64,000 bases of DNA, taken from an uncultured Bdellovibrionales bacterium (lineage in GTDB: Bacteria; Bdellovibrionota; Bdellovibrionia; Bdellovibrionales; UBA1609). Location of the stretch: NCBI GenBank assembly GCA_938002015.1, contig CALLAU010000001.1:1-64000 (forward strand), given 5' to 3'. The notes beneath the pieces were generated by a model, which ran no database searches, was not told the DNA's origin, and saw only the letters and a list, made by a program, of their open reading frames with translations. Positions 26,753-35,209 of the stretch are shown piece by piece. Each line of letters starts with the position of its first letter. The first letter of the stretch is position 1. Position numbers and translations under genes: made by a program.

Positions 26753-27654
26753 TGCGAATATTTTTCAGTTTTTTATTGCTTGTTTTTATCACATCTTCAT
26801 GCTCAAAAAAAGAGCAAGAAGAGCTCTCCTACATTATCCAGTATCAAACACAAACTGTGACACCAGAGATTTTTTTAAAAAAACTTATTATCCAAAGTCA
26901 TATTAAGTATAAAGAACTTCGAACAGAAAAGCTCAAAGATCCTGCTAAACTTGAAACGCTTAAAAAAGAAACTTTAGCACTTCTAATTCAAGAGATTTTT
27001 GTAAATGATTTAGCAAATAAGCATTCTATTGTGATCTTAGACGATGAGCTAAAAAAATGGATTAGTGAAAGATCAAAAGGAACACGTACAGAAAACCTCA
27101 ATCTCTTTTTAAACGCTAACGGTCTTAAAGAAAATGACTGGAATAGAATGTTTAAAAACCAACTTCTTATGCATAAAGTAAAAAACTTTTTAAAACTTGC
27201 TGATAAAGACCAAACGAAAACAGATAAAAAAAGCAATGATAAGCAAAGAAAAGACTTAAAAACTCAAGTCCAAATTGGTGTTATCTCGTATGATGATAAA
27301 CACGAGGCTGAGACCGCCTACACCCGCATAAGGCGTGGACAAAACAAGTTCCAAACTCTTTTAAAGAAAAAAACAGGAAGTGATAAGTTTCAGTGGCTAA
27401 TTGAAGAAGATCTACCTTTTAAAGACAAAACCAAAAAACTTAGGATCAAAAGAGTCTCAAAAGTTATGCAGACTGAGTGGGGCTACTCTCTTATTTTCAT
27501 AAACAAAAGAGAGAAGCGTGCTGTTAGGGGAGAGGCTAATAATGCGATTAGTCAAAGCGAGTCTAAATGGTCTCAAGCTTTAAAGGATTTTAAGGAAAAT
27601 GAAGACCTTAAAATAAATTTCGATCTTTTCTATGGCTTAAAGCTTAAAAGGTAG
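26752..27654 (+). CDS. SurA-N-like lipoprotein, parvulin domain degenerate or absent
   Basis: 300 residues with a lipobox ending at Cys17 (ITSSC), so probably lipid-anchored. Residues ~30-150 are helical and resemble the SurA/PrsA N-terminal chaperone domain (TLALLIQEIFVNDLA, a DDELKKWI motif, NRMFKNQLLMHKV). The remaining ~150 residues occupy the place of a rotamase domain (VISYDDKHEAE.AY.RIRRG; SKVMQTEWGYSLIFI at its end), but the diagnostic SHIL and GGDLG motifs are missing. It probably acts as a holdase-type chaperone. The following SurA-like gene starts 52 bp downstream. Confidence 0.65.
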   Translation: MRIFFSFLLLVFITSSCSKKEQEELSYIIQYQTQTVTPEIFLKKLIIQSHIKYKELRTEKLKDPAKLETLKKETLALLIQEIFVNDLANKHSIVILDDELKKWISERSKGTRTENLNLFLNANGLKENDWNRMFKNQLLMHKVKNFLKLADKDQTKTDKKSNDKQRKDLKTQVQIGVISYDDKHEAETAYTRIRRGQNKFQTLLKKKTGSDKFQWLIEEDLPFKDKTKKLRIKRVSKVMQTEWGYSLIFINKREKRAVRGEANNAISQSESKWSQALKDFKENEDLKINFDLFYGLKLKR

Positions 27655-27706
27655 TCTTGCTCAAACACTTATTATATAGGTGTTAGATAAGATCGGAGTA
27701 CTTTTT

Positions 27707-28633
27707 ATGCAAAAAATCAGACCATTTCTCATCTGTCTTGTTATAGCTTTCCCGTTTTATTCTGGCTCAAAAATTGTTGAAAGAGTTGTTGCTGTTGTTG
27801 AAGGAGAAATGATTCTTCAATCTGAAGTAAACAATTTTAAAAACAGAGTCAAAAAAGGCTACCTTGTTAACGAATCACTCCTTGGACTTTTTAATAGAAA
27901 AGAAATTTTAAAAAGTAATGACAAATTAGTTGATTATCTTATTTCAAAAAAAATTATCACCATTCACGCTGCTAAGAATAATATGGGAATAAACGAAGAC
28001 GTCATTAAAAAGGAGCTCGATAACTTAGCCACACAAAACGGAATCTCAGTTGCCAAGCTTGAAGCAGAGATTAAAAATCGCGGTGTAGATTATGATCTTT
28101 ATAAAAATTTTATTGGTGAATCAGCTGTCACAAGAAATTTAATTGAAAGAGAAGTTATTGCTAGAGTAAGACCGTCAGAGGAAGAGTTTCTAAGCTATTT
28201 AAAAAAAGAGGGTGTTTCTAACTTAAAACCTGAGTATGAGTACGACCTTGCTCAAATTTTTATATCAAAAGATGATAAAAAAGCTTCCAGCCAACTAAAA
28301 AAAATCACAAAAGAAAACTTTACTTCTATGCAACAAAGACTCTTAAAACTTGGTGCTGATACTGACGACCTTGGAAAATTTAAGACAAATGATATGTCTG
28401 CTGCTATTTTAAAAGCTACTAATGGGCTTTCTAGAGGTGATATTAGCCAAGTTCTTACTGACTCAGCCGGAAGTAGAGTGATCTACGTTAAAGATAAACT
28501 GAGTAGTTTTAAAATTCCAAACACTAAAAAAGTAAGAAAACTTCAACAAAAATTTTATGCTGAAAACATTCAAACTAGATTTGATTCTTGGCTTGGTGAA
28601 CTAAAAGAGTCCTACTTTGTAAGAAAGAATTAA
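27707..28633 (+). CDS. surA: SurA-like periplasmic chaperone
   Basis: 308 residues from the ATG at 27707, chosen over a GTG nine codons earlier because CGGAG lies eight bases upstream and the signal peptide then starts MQKIRPFL. The mature N-terminus VERVVAVVEGEMILQSEV is the classic SurA opening; the helical domain continues to ~165 and a single PPIase-like segment follows (EYDLAQIFIS...GLSRGDISQVLTDSAGSRVIYVKD). Only one parvulin-like domain is present, versus two in E. coli SurA, and it lacks clear active-site residues. pdxA follows with a 1-bp TAATG overlap, the same surA-pdxA order as in enterobacteria. Confidence 0.75.
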   Translation: MQKIRPFLICLVIAFPFYSGSKIVERVVAVVEGEMILQSEVNNFKNRVKKGYLVNESLLGLFNRKEILKSNDKLVDYLISKKIITIHAAKNNMGINEDVIKKELDNLATQNGISVAKLEAEIKNRGVDYDLYKNFIGESAVTRNLIEREVIARVRPSEEEFLSYLKKEGVSNLKPEYEYDLAQIFISKDDKKASSQLKKITKENFTSMQQRLLKLGADTDDLGKFKTNDMSAAILKATNGLSRGDISQVLTDSAGSRVIYVKDKLSSFKIPNTKKVRKLQQKFYAENIQTRFDSWLGELKESYFVRKN

Positions 28634-29526
28634 TGCATACTTTTTTTATTACACCTGGTGAGTTTCATGGAGTAGGTTTAGAAATAAGCCTTAAGGCGTT
28701 AAAAAAAATTAATACTAGTACTGAACGTTTTATTGTTTGGACTGAAAAAAAATATTTTTTAAAAAATTTTCCAGAACTAAAAAGTACAAATTTTTATCAA
28801 AACACTCTTGAGGTTCCTAAAGAACCTGGTGTTTTCTTCATGCATAGCACACTATCTCCTGCTGAATGGTTTAAAGAGTCTGTTAAAGTCTGTAAAAAAC
28901 ATCCAAATGAATTTGGTATTGTTACAGGCCCTTTAGAAAAAAAATCATTTAATGATATTAATGCTCTTGGACATACTGAGTATTTAAGACAGGTTTTTCC
29001 AGATCTTAGTATTTATATGACTTTTTTTGGTGATGTTTATAACTGCCTACTCTTAACAGATCACTGCCCCCTTAAAGATGTATCAAAATTATTAAGTAAA
29101 CAAATTATTGAAAAAGGACTTTATGAAGCTCAGTCCACATCTAAAAAACTCAAATATTTAAAACCTATTTTATTACTGGGTTTAAACCCACATGCTGGAG
29201 AAGGCGGCTTACTGGGTGATGAAGAAAGAGAGCTTCATCTTCAAGTTAAAAAAGACAATACTATTTTAGGTCCTATTTCACCTGATGGTCTTTTTGGACT
29301 TGCGGCTTATAAGAACTACTCTTTCATTGTTGCAAACTATCATGACCAAGGACTTATCCCTTTTAAAGCAATAAACGGTTTTTCTGCCGCTCAAGCTAGC
29401 TTAGGTATTCCTTTTATAAGAACCAGTGTTGACCATGGCACAGCCTCTGATATTTTTGGTATGGATAAAGCTAACCCTGATTCAATGATAAGAGCTATAA
29501 AATTAGCACAAGGATTAAAACTATGA
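28633..29526 (+). CDS. pdxA: PdxA-family 4-phosphohydroxy-threonine dehydrogenase
   Basis: 297 residues, slightly short of the ~330 usual. It oxidises 4-phosphohydroxy-L-threonine in pyridoxal phosphate biosynthesis. Metal-ligand His residues sit in GHTEYL, LNPHAGEGG and YHDQGLIPFK, with substrate-binding TGPLEKKSF and the C-terminal RTSVDHGTASDI. The N-terminal loop reads ITPGEFHGVGLEI where ITPGDPAGIGPE is typical, a divergent version. Tightly coupled to surA upstream (1-bp overlap) and to the mutase downstream (4-bp overlap). Confidence 0.88.
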   Translation: MHTFFITPGEFHGVGLEISLKALKKINTSTERFIVWTEKKYFLKNFPELKSTNFYQNTLEVPKEPGVFFMHSTLSPAEWFKESVKVCKKHPNEFGIVTGPLEKKSFNDINALGHTEYLRQVFPDLSIYMTFFGDVYNCLLLTDHCPLKDVSKLLSKQIIEKGLYEAQSTSKKLKYLKPILLLGLNPHAGEGGLLGDEERELHLQVKKDNTILGPISPDGLFGLAAYKNYSFIVANYHDQGLIPFKAINGFSAAQASLGIPFIRTSVDHGTASDIFGMDKANPDSMIRAIKLAQGLKL

Positions 29527-30887
29527 ATTATAACGATGAGATCTTTAGAGAATACGATATAAGAGGAAAATATAATATCGACTATGATGATGAGTTTGCT
29601 TTTAAGCTTGGCCAAGCTTTTTATCTTTTCTGTAAGAAGTACCATTCATCGCCTGAAAAACTTGAACTTGCTATTGGTTATGATGCTCGCCACTCAAGTG
29701 TTCCACTTTCAAAAAAACTTGCTCAAGGTTTTTCATCAATGGGTGGTAATGTATATGAAATTGGACTAGTTACATCTCCTGTTTGCTATTTTTCTTGTTA
29801 CCATATTAATAATTTAGCGGGTTCAATTATGATTACTGGAAGTCATAATCCTCCAGATTATAATGGATTTAAAATTTCTTTATCAAATGGAACTCTTACG
29901 GGAGAAAAAATCCAAGAACTTAAAGGTATGTTTGATCAAGTGAGTGATTCTCTTGAACCTGGCTTTATAAAACCTTTTGATATTAAAACACCTTATTATA
30001 AACGCATTGGAGAAGAGTTCACTCATTTAAAAGACATAAAGTTTGTAGTAGACTGTGGCAACGGGGCTGCCGGCTCTGTTACTAGAAAAGCGTATGAAGC
30101 TTGTGGACTAAATCCAGTTCTTCTCTTTGAAGAGCCTGATGGAGATTTTCCCAATCATCATCCTGACCCAACTATAGAAGCTAATCTTGTTGATCTTAAA
30201 AAAGCCATTAAAGATGAAGCTGCAGTTTTTGGAATTGGCTATGATGGAGATGCAGATAGAATTGTTGTTGTAGATAGTAGTGGAAAAAGTATCGATACAG
30301 ATAAGCTTATGTCTATATATGCAAAAAGTGTTTTAGAAAAACATCCAGGAGCTACCATTGTTGGAGACGTTAAATGCTCTGAGGAGTATTTTAAGCTTCT
30401 TAAGAAATGGGGCGCAAATGCAATTATGTGGAATACTGGTCACTCCCTTATAAAACAAAAGGTCAAAGTTGAAAAAGCTCCTTTTGGTGGAGAATTTAGT
30501 GGTCACATATTTTTTGCTGATAGATACTATGGCTATGATGACGCCCTCTACTGCAGTCTAAGGCTTATAGAGATCTTACAAGAAACGGGGAAAAGCCTTG
30601 ATGAGCTCCTCTTTGAATTTCCAGAAACTTTCTCTACACCTGAAATTCGAATAGAAGTAGGTGAAAAAGAGAAATATGAGATAGTTGAGACCTATAAAAA
30701 GGAAATAAGAGCTCATGCTATTAGTGTTAATGAAATTGATGGAGTAAGAGCTCATTTTGAAACTGGTTGGGCTCTGGTTCGTGTTTCAAATACCCAGCCG
30801 GCCGTTACAATGAGGTTTGAGGCTCAGTCCGTAAAAGAATTAGACAAAATTAAGGAAATTAGCTCTAAAATTTTAAAAATCCTCTAG
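29523..30887 (+). CDS. Phosphomannomutase/phosphoglucomutase
   Basis: 454 residues of the alpha-D-phosphohexomutase family. The phosphoserine loop TGSHNPPDYNGFK has Ser107, the metal-binding loop GYDGDADRI is at ~238-246, the sugar-specificity loop GGEFSGHIFF near 320 and the phosphate-binding loop SNTQPAVTMRFEA near 420. The GEFSGH loop matches dual-specificity PMM/PGM enzymes such as AlgC rather than glucosamine mutases. It would supply mannose-1-P or glucose-1-P for surface polysaccharide. Overlaps pdxA by 4 bp (ATGA). Confidence 0.92.
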   Translation: MNYNDEIFREYDIRGKYNIDYDDEFAFKLGQAFYLFCKKYHSSPEKLELAIGYDARHSSVPLSKKLAQGFSSMGGNVYEIGLVTSPVCYFSCYHINNLAGSIMITGSHNPPDYNGFKISLSNGTLTGEKIQELKGMFDQVSDSLEPGFIKPFDIKTPYYKRIGEEFTHLKDIKFVVDCGNGAAGSVTRKAYEACGLNPVLLFEEPDGDFPNHHPDPTIEANLVDLKKAIKDEAAVFGIGYDGDADRIVVVDSSGKSIDTDKLMSIYAKSVLEKHPGATIVGDVKCSEEYFKLLKKWGANAIMWNTGHSLIKQKVKVEKAPFGGEFSGHIFFADRYYGYDDALYCSLRLIEILQETGKSLDELLFEFPETFSTPEIRIEVGEKEKYEIVETYKKEIRAHAISVNEIDGVRAHFETGWALVRVSNTQPAVTMRFEAQSVKELDKIKEISSKILKIL

Positions 30888-30909
30888 TTTTAGGGCTATA
30901 CTTGATTAA

Positions 30910-30927
30910 AGGCCCTTTTCAGGGCTT
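30910..30927 (+). terminator. Possible weak hairpin after the phosphohexomutase gene
   Basis: AAGGCCC and GGGCTT flank a short TTTTCA loop, giving about six pairs with one G-T. No strong U-run follows. It lies between the mutase gene and the protease gene. Confidence 0.25.
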
Positions 30928-30959
30928 ATCTACAACTTTGGTCTTACCGAATTTGTAGT

Positions 30960-32477
30960 ATGCGTTTTTTACTACTCTGCTTTATATTTGTTTTTTCTTT
31001 TTCAATTAAAACTCAAGCCACATGTTCAGATGAAGATAAAGTACCCGGAAAACTGCTTGTTGTTACTGATGGTGAAATTTCAATCGCCCAAGGTTTATCC
31101 TCTAAATCAGGTAATATTTGGAAAAAAATCTCTTCTAAGAAGAATACTTTAAACTCTCTTTCTCTTAATTCAAAAACTGTTTCAAGTAACTCAAGTGTAA
31201 TTTATTCTGTTGAAGGTGTTAGACAAGATGATCTTGAAAAACTTGATTATGTTAAAAGTGTTCAATCAGATTGTTATGTAGATATTCAAAGTAACGACAG
31301 CCTTTTTAACTTTCAGTCTTGGTACCTCTCTCAAGTAGGATTTAGCAATGACTCTATTACTCCTAAAAGAGAAATCGTTGTTGCTATATCTGATACTGGT
31401 TTTGATACAAACCATAGAGATCTTAGAGATAATCTTTGGATAAATGAAGCTGAGTTAAATGGTCAAGCTGGAGTTGATGATGATGGAAATGGTTTTGTTG
31501 ACGATATTCATGGCTATGATTTTGCTGATGATGATTCTAACCTACAACCTTCCCTATCAAGAGATACAGACCATGGAACTCACGTTGCAGGACTAGTCAG
31601 TGCTAGGTTTAATAATTCTGAAGGTATAACTGGAATCAGTAAAAACTCTGTTAAGCTCATGATGCTGAAAGGCTTTGCTTCTAATAGAAATACAACTTTA
31701 GGAGATTTACTCCAAACTATTTACTACGCTGTTGATAATGGTGCTCATATTATTAATGCTAGTTGGGGAGTAGAGAAAACTCCTCAAGGAGCTGAAGTTG
31801 CAGCAATAAATTATGCTGTTGAAAGAGGGGTTGTAGTTGTTGCAGCAGCTGGAAACTCTGCTGTCCCTGCTTCATGGGTTGTTCCAGCCAACATTAAAAA
31901 TGTCATAACTGTTGGTTCACTCAACTCTCAAGATCAGCTTTCAACATTTTCAAATTATGAAGACAGTAATAATATTATAGACTTTGTTGCCCCTGGCGGT
32001 GATGGTTCACAAAGAAGAAATGAAGCTGTCATATCCACTGGCTATGATGGAACTTATGTAAGTCTTAGAGGTACTAGTATGGCAGCTCCTATTGTATCTG
32101 GAGCTCTTGGATTTTTGATGTCACAGTCTAATAGTCTTACAGCATTTCAAGCAGTTTTTATTTTAAGTAACTCAAGTGACAATCTAAGTCTTGCCCCGTA
32201 CTTACAATCAAACACTGAGACATATCAAAAAATTAATTTAGAGAATGCACTTGATTACCTAATTGCAAATGAAAGTGACCTTCCACAAATTAACCCTGAG
32301 ATTGATCCTGTATCAGGTTTTGGATCTAGAGATCTTGCAAGTTCAAGCAGCTCTGGCGGGTGTTCAGGTAGTTTAGAGCCAAGTTCTGGAAGTATTGATA
32401 TTGCAAAAATTCCTCTCATTATTTTTCTACTATTTCCGCTTATAACAGCTATACTTTTTAGAAAAAAACAGGGTTAA
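30960..32477 (+). CDS. Exported subtilisin-family (S8) serine protease with C-terminal membrane anchor
   Basis: 505 residues. A signal peptide (~1-21) and an I9-like prodomain region (~25-105) precede the catalytic domain. Catalytic triad: Asp145 (ISDTGFD), His205 (DHGTHVAGL) and Ser373 (GTSMAAP), with the oxyanion Asn in AAAGNSA. A DDDGNGFVDD segment near 176 is a probable calcium loop. At the C-terminus a Ser-rich linker with GGCSG, a ~19-residue hydrophobic span and a basic RKKQG tail form a tripartite anchor resembling protein-sorting signals of the MYXO-CTERM/GlyGly-CTERM kind. A hairpin terminator follows at 32508. Confidence 0.93.
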   Translation: MRFLLLCFIFVFSFSIKTQATCSDEDKVPGKLLVVTDGEISIAQGLSSKSGNIWKKISSKKNTLNSLSLNSKTVSSNSSVIYSVEGVRQDDLEKLDYVKSVQSDCYVDIQSNDSLFNFQSWYLSQVGFSNDSITPKREIVVAISDTGFDTNHRDLRDNLWINEAELNGQAGVDDDGNGFVDDIHGYDFADDDSNLQPSLSRDTDHGTHVAGLVSARFNNSEGITGISKNSVKLMMLKGFASNRNTTLGDLLQTIYYAVDNGAHIINASWGVEKTPQGAEVAAINYAVERGVVVVAAAGNSAVPASWVVPANIKNVITVGSLNSQDQLSTFSNYEDSNNIIDFVAPGGDGSQRRNEAVISTGYDGTYVSLRGTSMAAPIVSGALGFLMSQSNSLTAFQAVFILSNSSDNLSLAPYLQSNTETYQKINLENALDYLIANESDLPQINPEIDPVSGFGSRDLASSSSSGGCSGSLEPSSGSIDIAKIPLIIFLLFPLITAILFRKKQG

Positions 32478-32507
32478 TATAAAAAGCTTAAGCACTAACA
32501 CTCTAGA

Positions 32508-32535
32508 CCAAAAGCCCTATTCACAGGGCTTTTGG
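32508..32535 (+). terminator. Rho-independent terminator candidate after the S8 protease
   Basis: A perfect 11-bp inverted repeat, CCAAAAGCCCT and AGGGCTTTTGG, surrounds a six-base loop (ATTCAC), 30 bp after the protease stop. The stem is strong; the U-tract on the plus strand is inside the arm rather than after it, so function is likely but not certain. Confidence 0.6.
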
Positions 32536-32674
32536 AGAAATTCAACAGTTTTTTTGATCAATAGTTTCACATTTTCTACATGCTTAAGCCATTGGTCTTG
32601 TAATTTTATACATATAAGAAAAATTTAAGATATAATTTCTAAAGAGAAGCTTTTTAAGCTTAAAGAAGGTCTTC

Positions 32675-34804
32675 ATGAAAAAACTCATATGGTTACTAAC
32701 TGCTCTAACTTCATTACTGCTTTTTCAAAACTGCGGAGATGATATGGTTGCAGAAGATGTTATCATAGTTAATCCTGATGATAATAACGATGACCCTATT
32801 AATGAAAATGATGATGAAGAGACAAAAACTTCAACTTATCAAATTATTGATCCAATAGGCTTAAATACCTCAATAGAAGTAATACACTTTCTTTTTAAAG
32901 ATGGCAGCACTGATATATCAATAAAGCATATTAAAAATAATGAATACTACGAAATTAATCGAGGCGAAAATCTACAAGGCCTCTTCACAACAGTTAAGCC
33001 TGTTGTGATCAAAGGTAGTAATCGATACTTTTTAATGTATTTATATAAACAAGAAAACCTTGTGAGTATTGTGGAGTATTCTAAAAATAAAGACCGCTTT
33101 AAATTAGTTTATCTTGATAAAATTAACAGTAGTACAAGTAGAAAAGACCTAAAGAACTTTAAGTTTAAAAGAATAAATCAAAAAAATGTTCTCTTCTTTT
33201 CAAATTCACGCTTAGTTGAAAACCAAAATGATTGGCTTAAAAAAATTTCAAACTCTAGTTGTAAAATAAATAAAAATTTAGATTCTAACAACTGCACAGG
33301 TGTAGCGAGAGCATGTGATGATAAAAAAGGTATTGGGATTAGCAAGTTTAATTTACTAAAAATGAAATGGCGTGAATGTAATTATACTACCTGCAAAGAA
33401 GGTTTTTTTAAAAAGAACAACACTTGTATACCAAAGCCTGAATGCCCTAAAAATCAAGTTAAAATTAATGGATCTTGTAAGTCACCAACAAAAGATTGCA
33501 CTTCTGGGGGCGGGCATGGAATTAAAGAGTGGAAGCCTAAAGAAAAGAAGTGGTCTGCATGTAAGATTAAAGGATGCTTGCCTGGATTTAGAGAATCTGG
33601 GAAATCCTGTAAACGTACTTCATCTAGTCTTAAAAAAAATAACGTTAGCCATGTTAAAGAACTTCATAGTAAATCTTTATTTAAAGAAAATTTCTCAAGA
33701 TCAAAATTAATTGATTTTAATGGCGATAAAGTAGCTGATAAAGTTTCGTGCTCTGGTCGCACAATAAGTATTACAGATGGTAGTTCATCTAATAAAGTTC
33801 TTTATAAGCATATTTTTAAATCTAAAAGTAGTGATCGAATTTTTCAGCTTAGTAAATGTGATTCTGTTTTATTTGGTAAAACACCTGCTGTTTTAATTGG
33901 TTCGTTTTATAGAAATCAAAATCACTCTAAGAGATATAACGACCAACAAAAAGTGCTTTTTAATGATAATGGAAAATATAGAATTAAAACTCTTAGGTTT
34001 AAAGATGGAGCTCCTTATTTATCAGTTGCTAGGTCTGTAAGATGTACTAAGTATTCAAGTGAAACTGTATTTAGAAGAACAGGGAAGCGTTTTCGTGATG
34101 GGCAACTTTGCTTTTATCCAAGTTATCCATCAGCTGATACAGGAAAGGGTACTACTGGTCTTTTTAAAATTGAAAAAAGGAATAATAATAAATTCGTTAT
34201 TATCGATTTATCCTCACATAAAGGCTTTCCATGGAGAGGGCGTGAGGGACTCAGAAACATCGGAAGAAAATGGTTTTGTTGGTTTGATGTAAGATATGAA
34301 GGTGCTTATATGATGGATGGCACTTTTATGAAGAGGAAAAATTCCGCTATGAAAACCTTAATTACCGTAGGCCAACATAGCCACATTCGAAAAATTGAAC
34401 TCTTTATTGATAAGAATTCACCACAAGGTGTTGGTATGTCTTCTGATGTCATATACAGCACAGGTTGTAATAAACACTCTGAGTTTTTAAGTATCACTTC
34501 TTTTGATACAATTGATAAAGATATTAAACCTCGATGTGCATATGTAACAGGGGAAGTAGGTCGAAATGCTGGCAACTTTGTTCACACTCATAGTCGCTTA
34601 CTATGTGAGGAACAAGACGGGTCTTGGACTTTAAAAGAGTTACCAGTAAAAGTTAACAGCCTATATAGCGAAGGCACTGTTAGGCTAATAAACGGAGAAA
34701 TTGTTGTTCGTTCTCTTGCACATACAGATGATGGAAAATATTTAGGCTCTATCTTTCATAAAATAAATAAAGACTACTTTAAAGGCATTAAAAGAAACCG
34801 GTAG
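32675..34804 (+). CDS. Large Cys-rich lipoprotein with FG-GAP-like segment, unknown function
   Basis: 709 residues. The lipobox F17-Q18-N19 precedes Cys20, a form common in this genome's lipoproteins. An acidic Asp/Asn-rich linker (~30-50) follows. Residues ~190-310 hold a Cys-rich repeat region (blocks such as CNYTTCKEGF, CPKNQVKINGSCKS and CKIKGCLPGFRESGKSC) with about 16 Cys, probably disulfide-bonded after export. Residues ~345-365 include LIDFNGDKVADKV, an FG-GAP/calcium-loop signature, and the rest may continue as a beta-propeller. An AAGAAGG ribosome binding site precedes the ATG. The product may be a cell-surface binding protein; no family name is certain. Confidence 0.65.
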   Translation: MKKLIWLLTALTSLLLFQNCGDDMVAEDVIIVNPDDNNDDPINENDDEETKTSTYQIIDPIGLNTSIEVIHFLFKDGSTDISIKHIKNNEYYEINRGENLQGLFTTVKPVVIKGSNRYFLMYLYKQENLVSIVEYSKNKDRFKLVYLDKINSSTSRKDLKNFKFKRINQKNVLFFSNSRLVENQNDWLKKISNSSCKINKNLDSNNCTGVARACDDKKGIGISKFNLLKMKWRECNYTTCKEGFFKKNNTCIPKPECPKNQVKINGSCKSPTKDCTSGGGHGIKEWKPKEKKWSACKIKGCLPGFRESGKSCKRTSSSLKKNNVSHVKELHSKSLFKENFSRSKLIDFNGDKVADKVSCSGRTISITDGSSSNKVLYKHIFKSKSSDRIFQLSKCDSVLFGKTPAVLIGSFYRNQNHSKRYNDQQKVLFNDNGKYRIKTLRFKDGAPYLSVARSVRCTKYSSETVFRRTGKRFRDGQLCFYPSYPSADTGKGTTGLFKIEKRNNNKFVIIDLSSHKGFPWRGREGLRNIGRKWFCWFDVRYEGAYMMDGTFMKRKNSAMKTLITVGQHSHIRKIELFIDKNSPQGVGMSSDVIYSTGCNKHSEFLSITSFDTIDKDIKPRCAYVTGEVGRNAGNFVHTHSRLLCEEQDGSWTLKELPVKVNSLYSEGTVRLINGEIVVRSLAHTDDGKYLGSIFHKINKDYFKGIKRNR

Positions 34805-34811
34805 CTTAAAT

Positions 34812-34843
34812 AAAAAAAGCCCTCTTTAAAAAAGAAGGCTTTT
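34812..34843. terminator. Bidirectional terminator between the Cys-rich lipoprotein and atpE
   Basis: A-run, AAAAGCC, then a CTCTTT/AAAGAA-type stem (one C-A mismatch) with an AAA loop and GGCTTTT. It has A-runs on the left and T-runs on the right, so it can end transcription of the plus-strand lipoprotein gene and, read on the minus strand, of the long dnaA-to-atpE run. Confidence 0.6.
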
Positions 34844-34874
34844 AAAATCAAACTTAAAATGAATTAAGCTTATC

Positions 34875-35195
34875 TTAGAACTTACCAAGTAAGTTAAAAG
34901 AAACAACTAGCATATAAATAACTAGTGATTCGATAAGAACAAGACCGATAATCATCGATACGAACATGTTCTTTTGTGCGTTAGGGTTTCTTGCGATCCC
35001 TTCCATTGCTGCAGCACAAATTTTTCCTTGAGCAATTGCTCCACCGAAAACAGCTAAAGCAAGACCAAGACCAGCTGCTAAACCAATAGCTGCTCCATTG
35101 CCCATTCCAGCTTCTGTAGCTACTACAGCTGCTTCTTCAGCAAAAGCTAAAGTTGGTAAAAGTGATGCGAATATAATTCCTAGTGCTTTTCTCAT
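34875..35195 (-). CDS. atpE: ATP synthase F0 subunit c, with N-terminal signal sequence
   Basis: 106 residues from the ATG at 35195, chosen because AAGGAG lies eight bases upstream; a longer in-frame reading from 35285 lies inside atpB and lacks support. Residues 1-18 (ending in LAFA) form a signal-peptide-like N-terminus. Two membrane helices follow with the polar loop ARNPNAQ. The ion-binding Glu sits in helix 2 (VLIESLVIY). Helix 1 Gln (AIAQGK) and helix 2 Glu-Ser plus Tyr four later match the ligand set of Na+-binding c-rings; the helix 1 Pro of those rings is Gly here. Forms the rotor ring with the stator subunit a encoded just upstream. Confidence 0.93.
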   Translation of the reverse strand: MRKALGIIFASLLPTLAFAEEAAVVATEAGMGNGAAIGLAAGLGLALAVFGGAIAQGKICAAAMEGIARNPNAQKNMFVSMIIGLVLIESLVIYMLVVSFNLLGKF

Positions 35196-35209
35196 TTGTG
35201 ACTCCTTTA

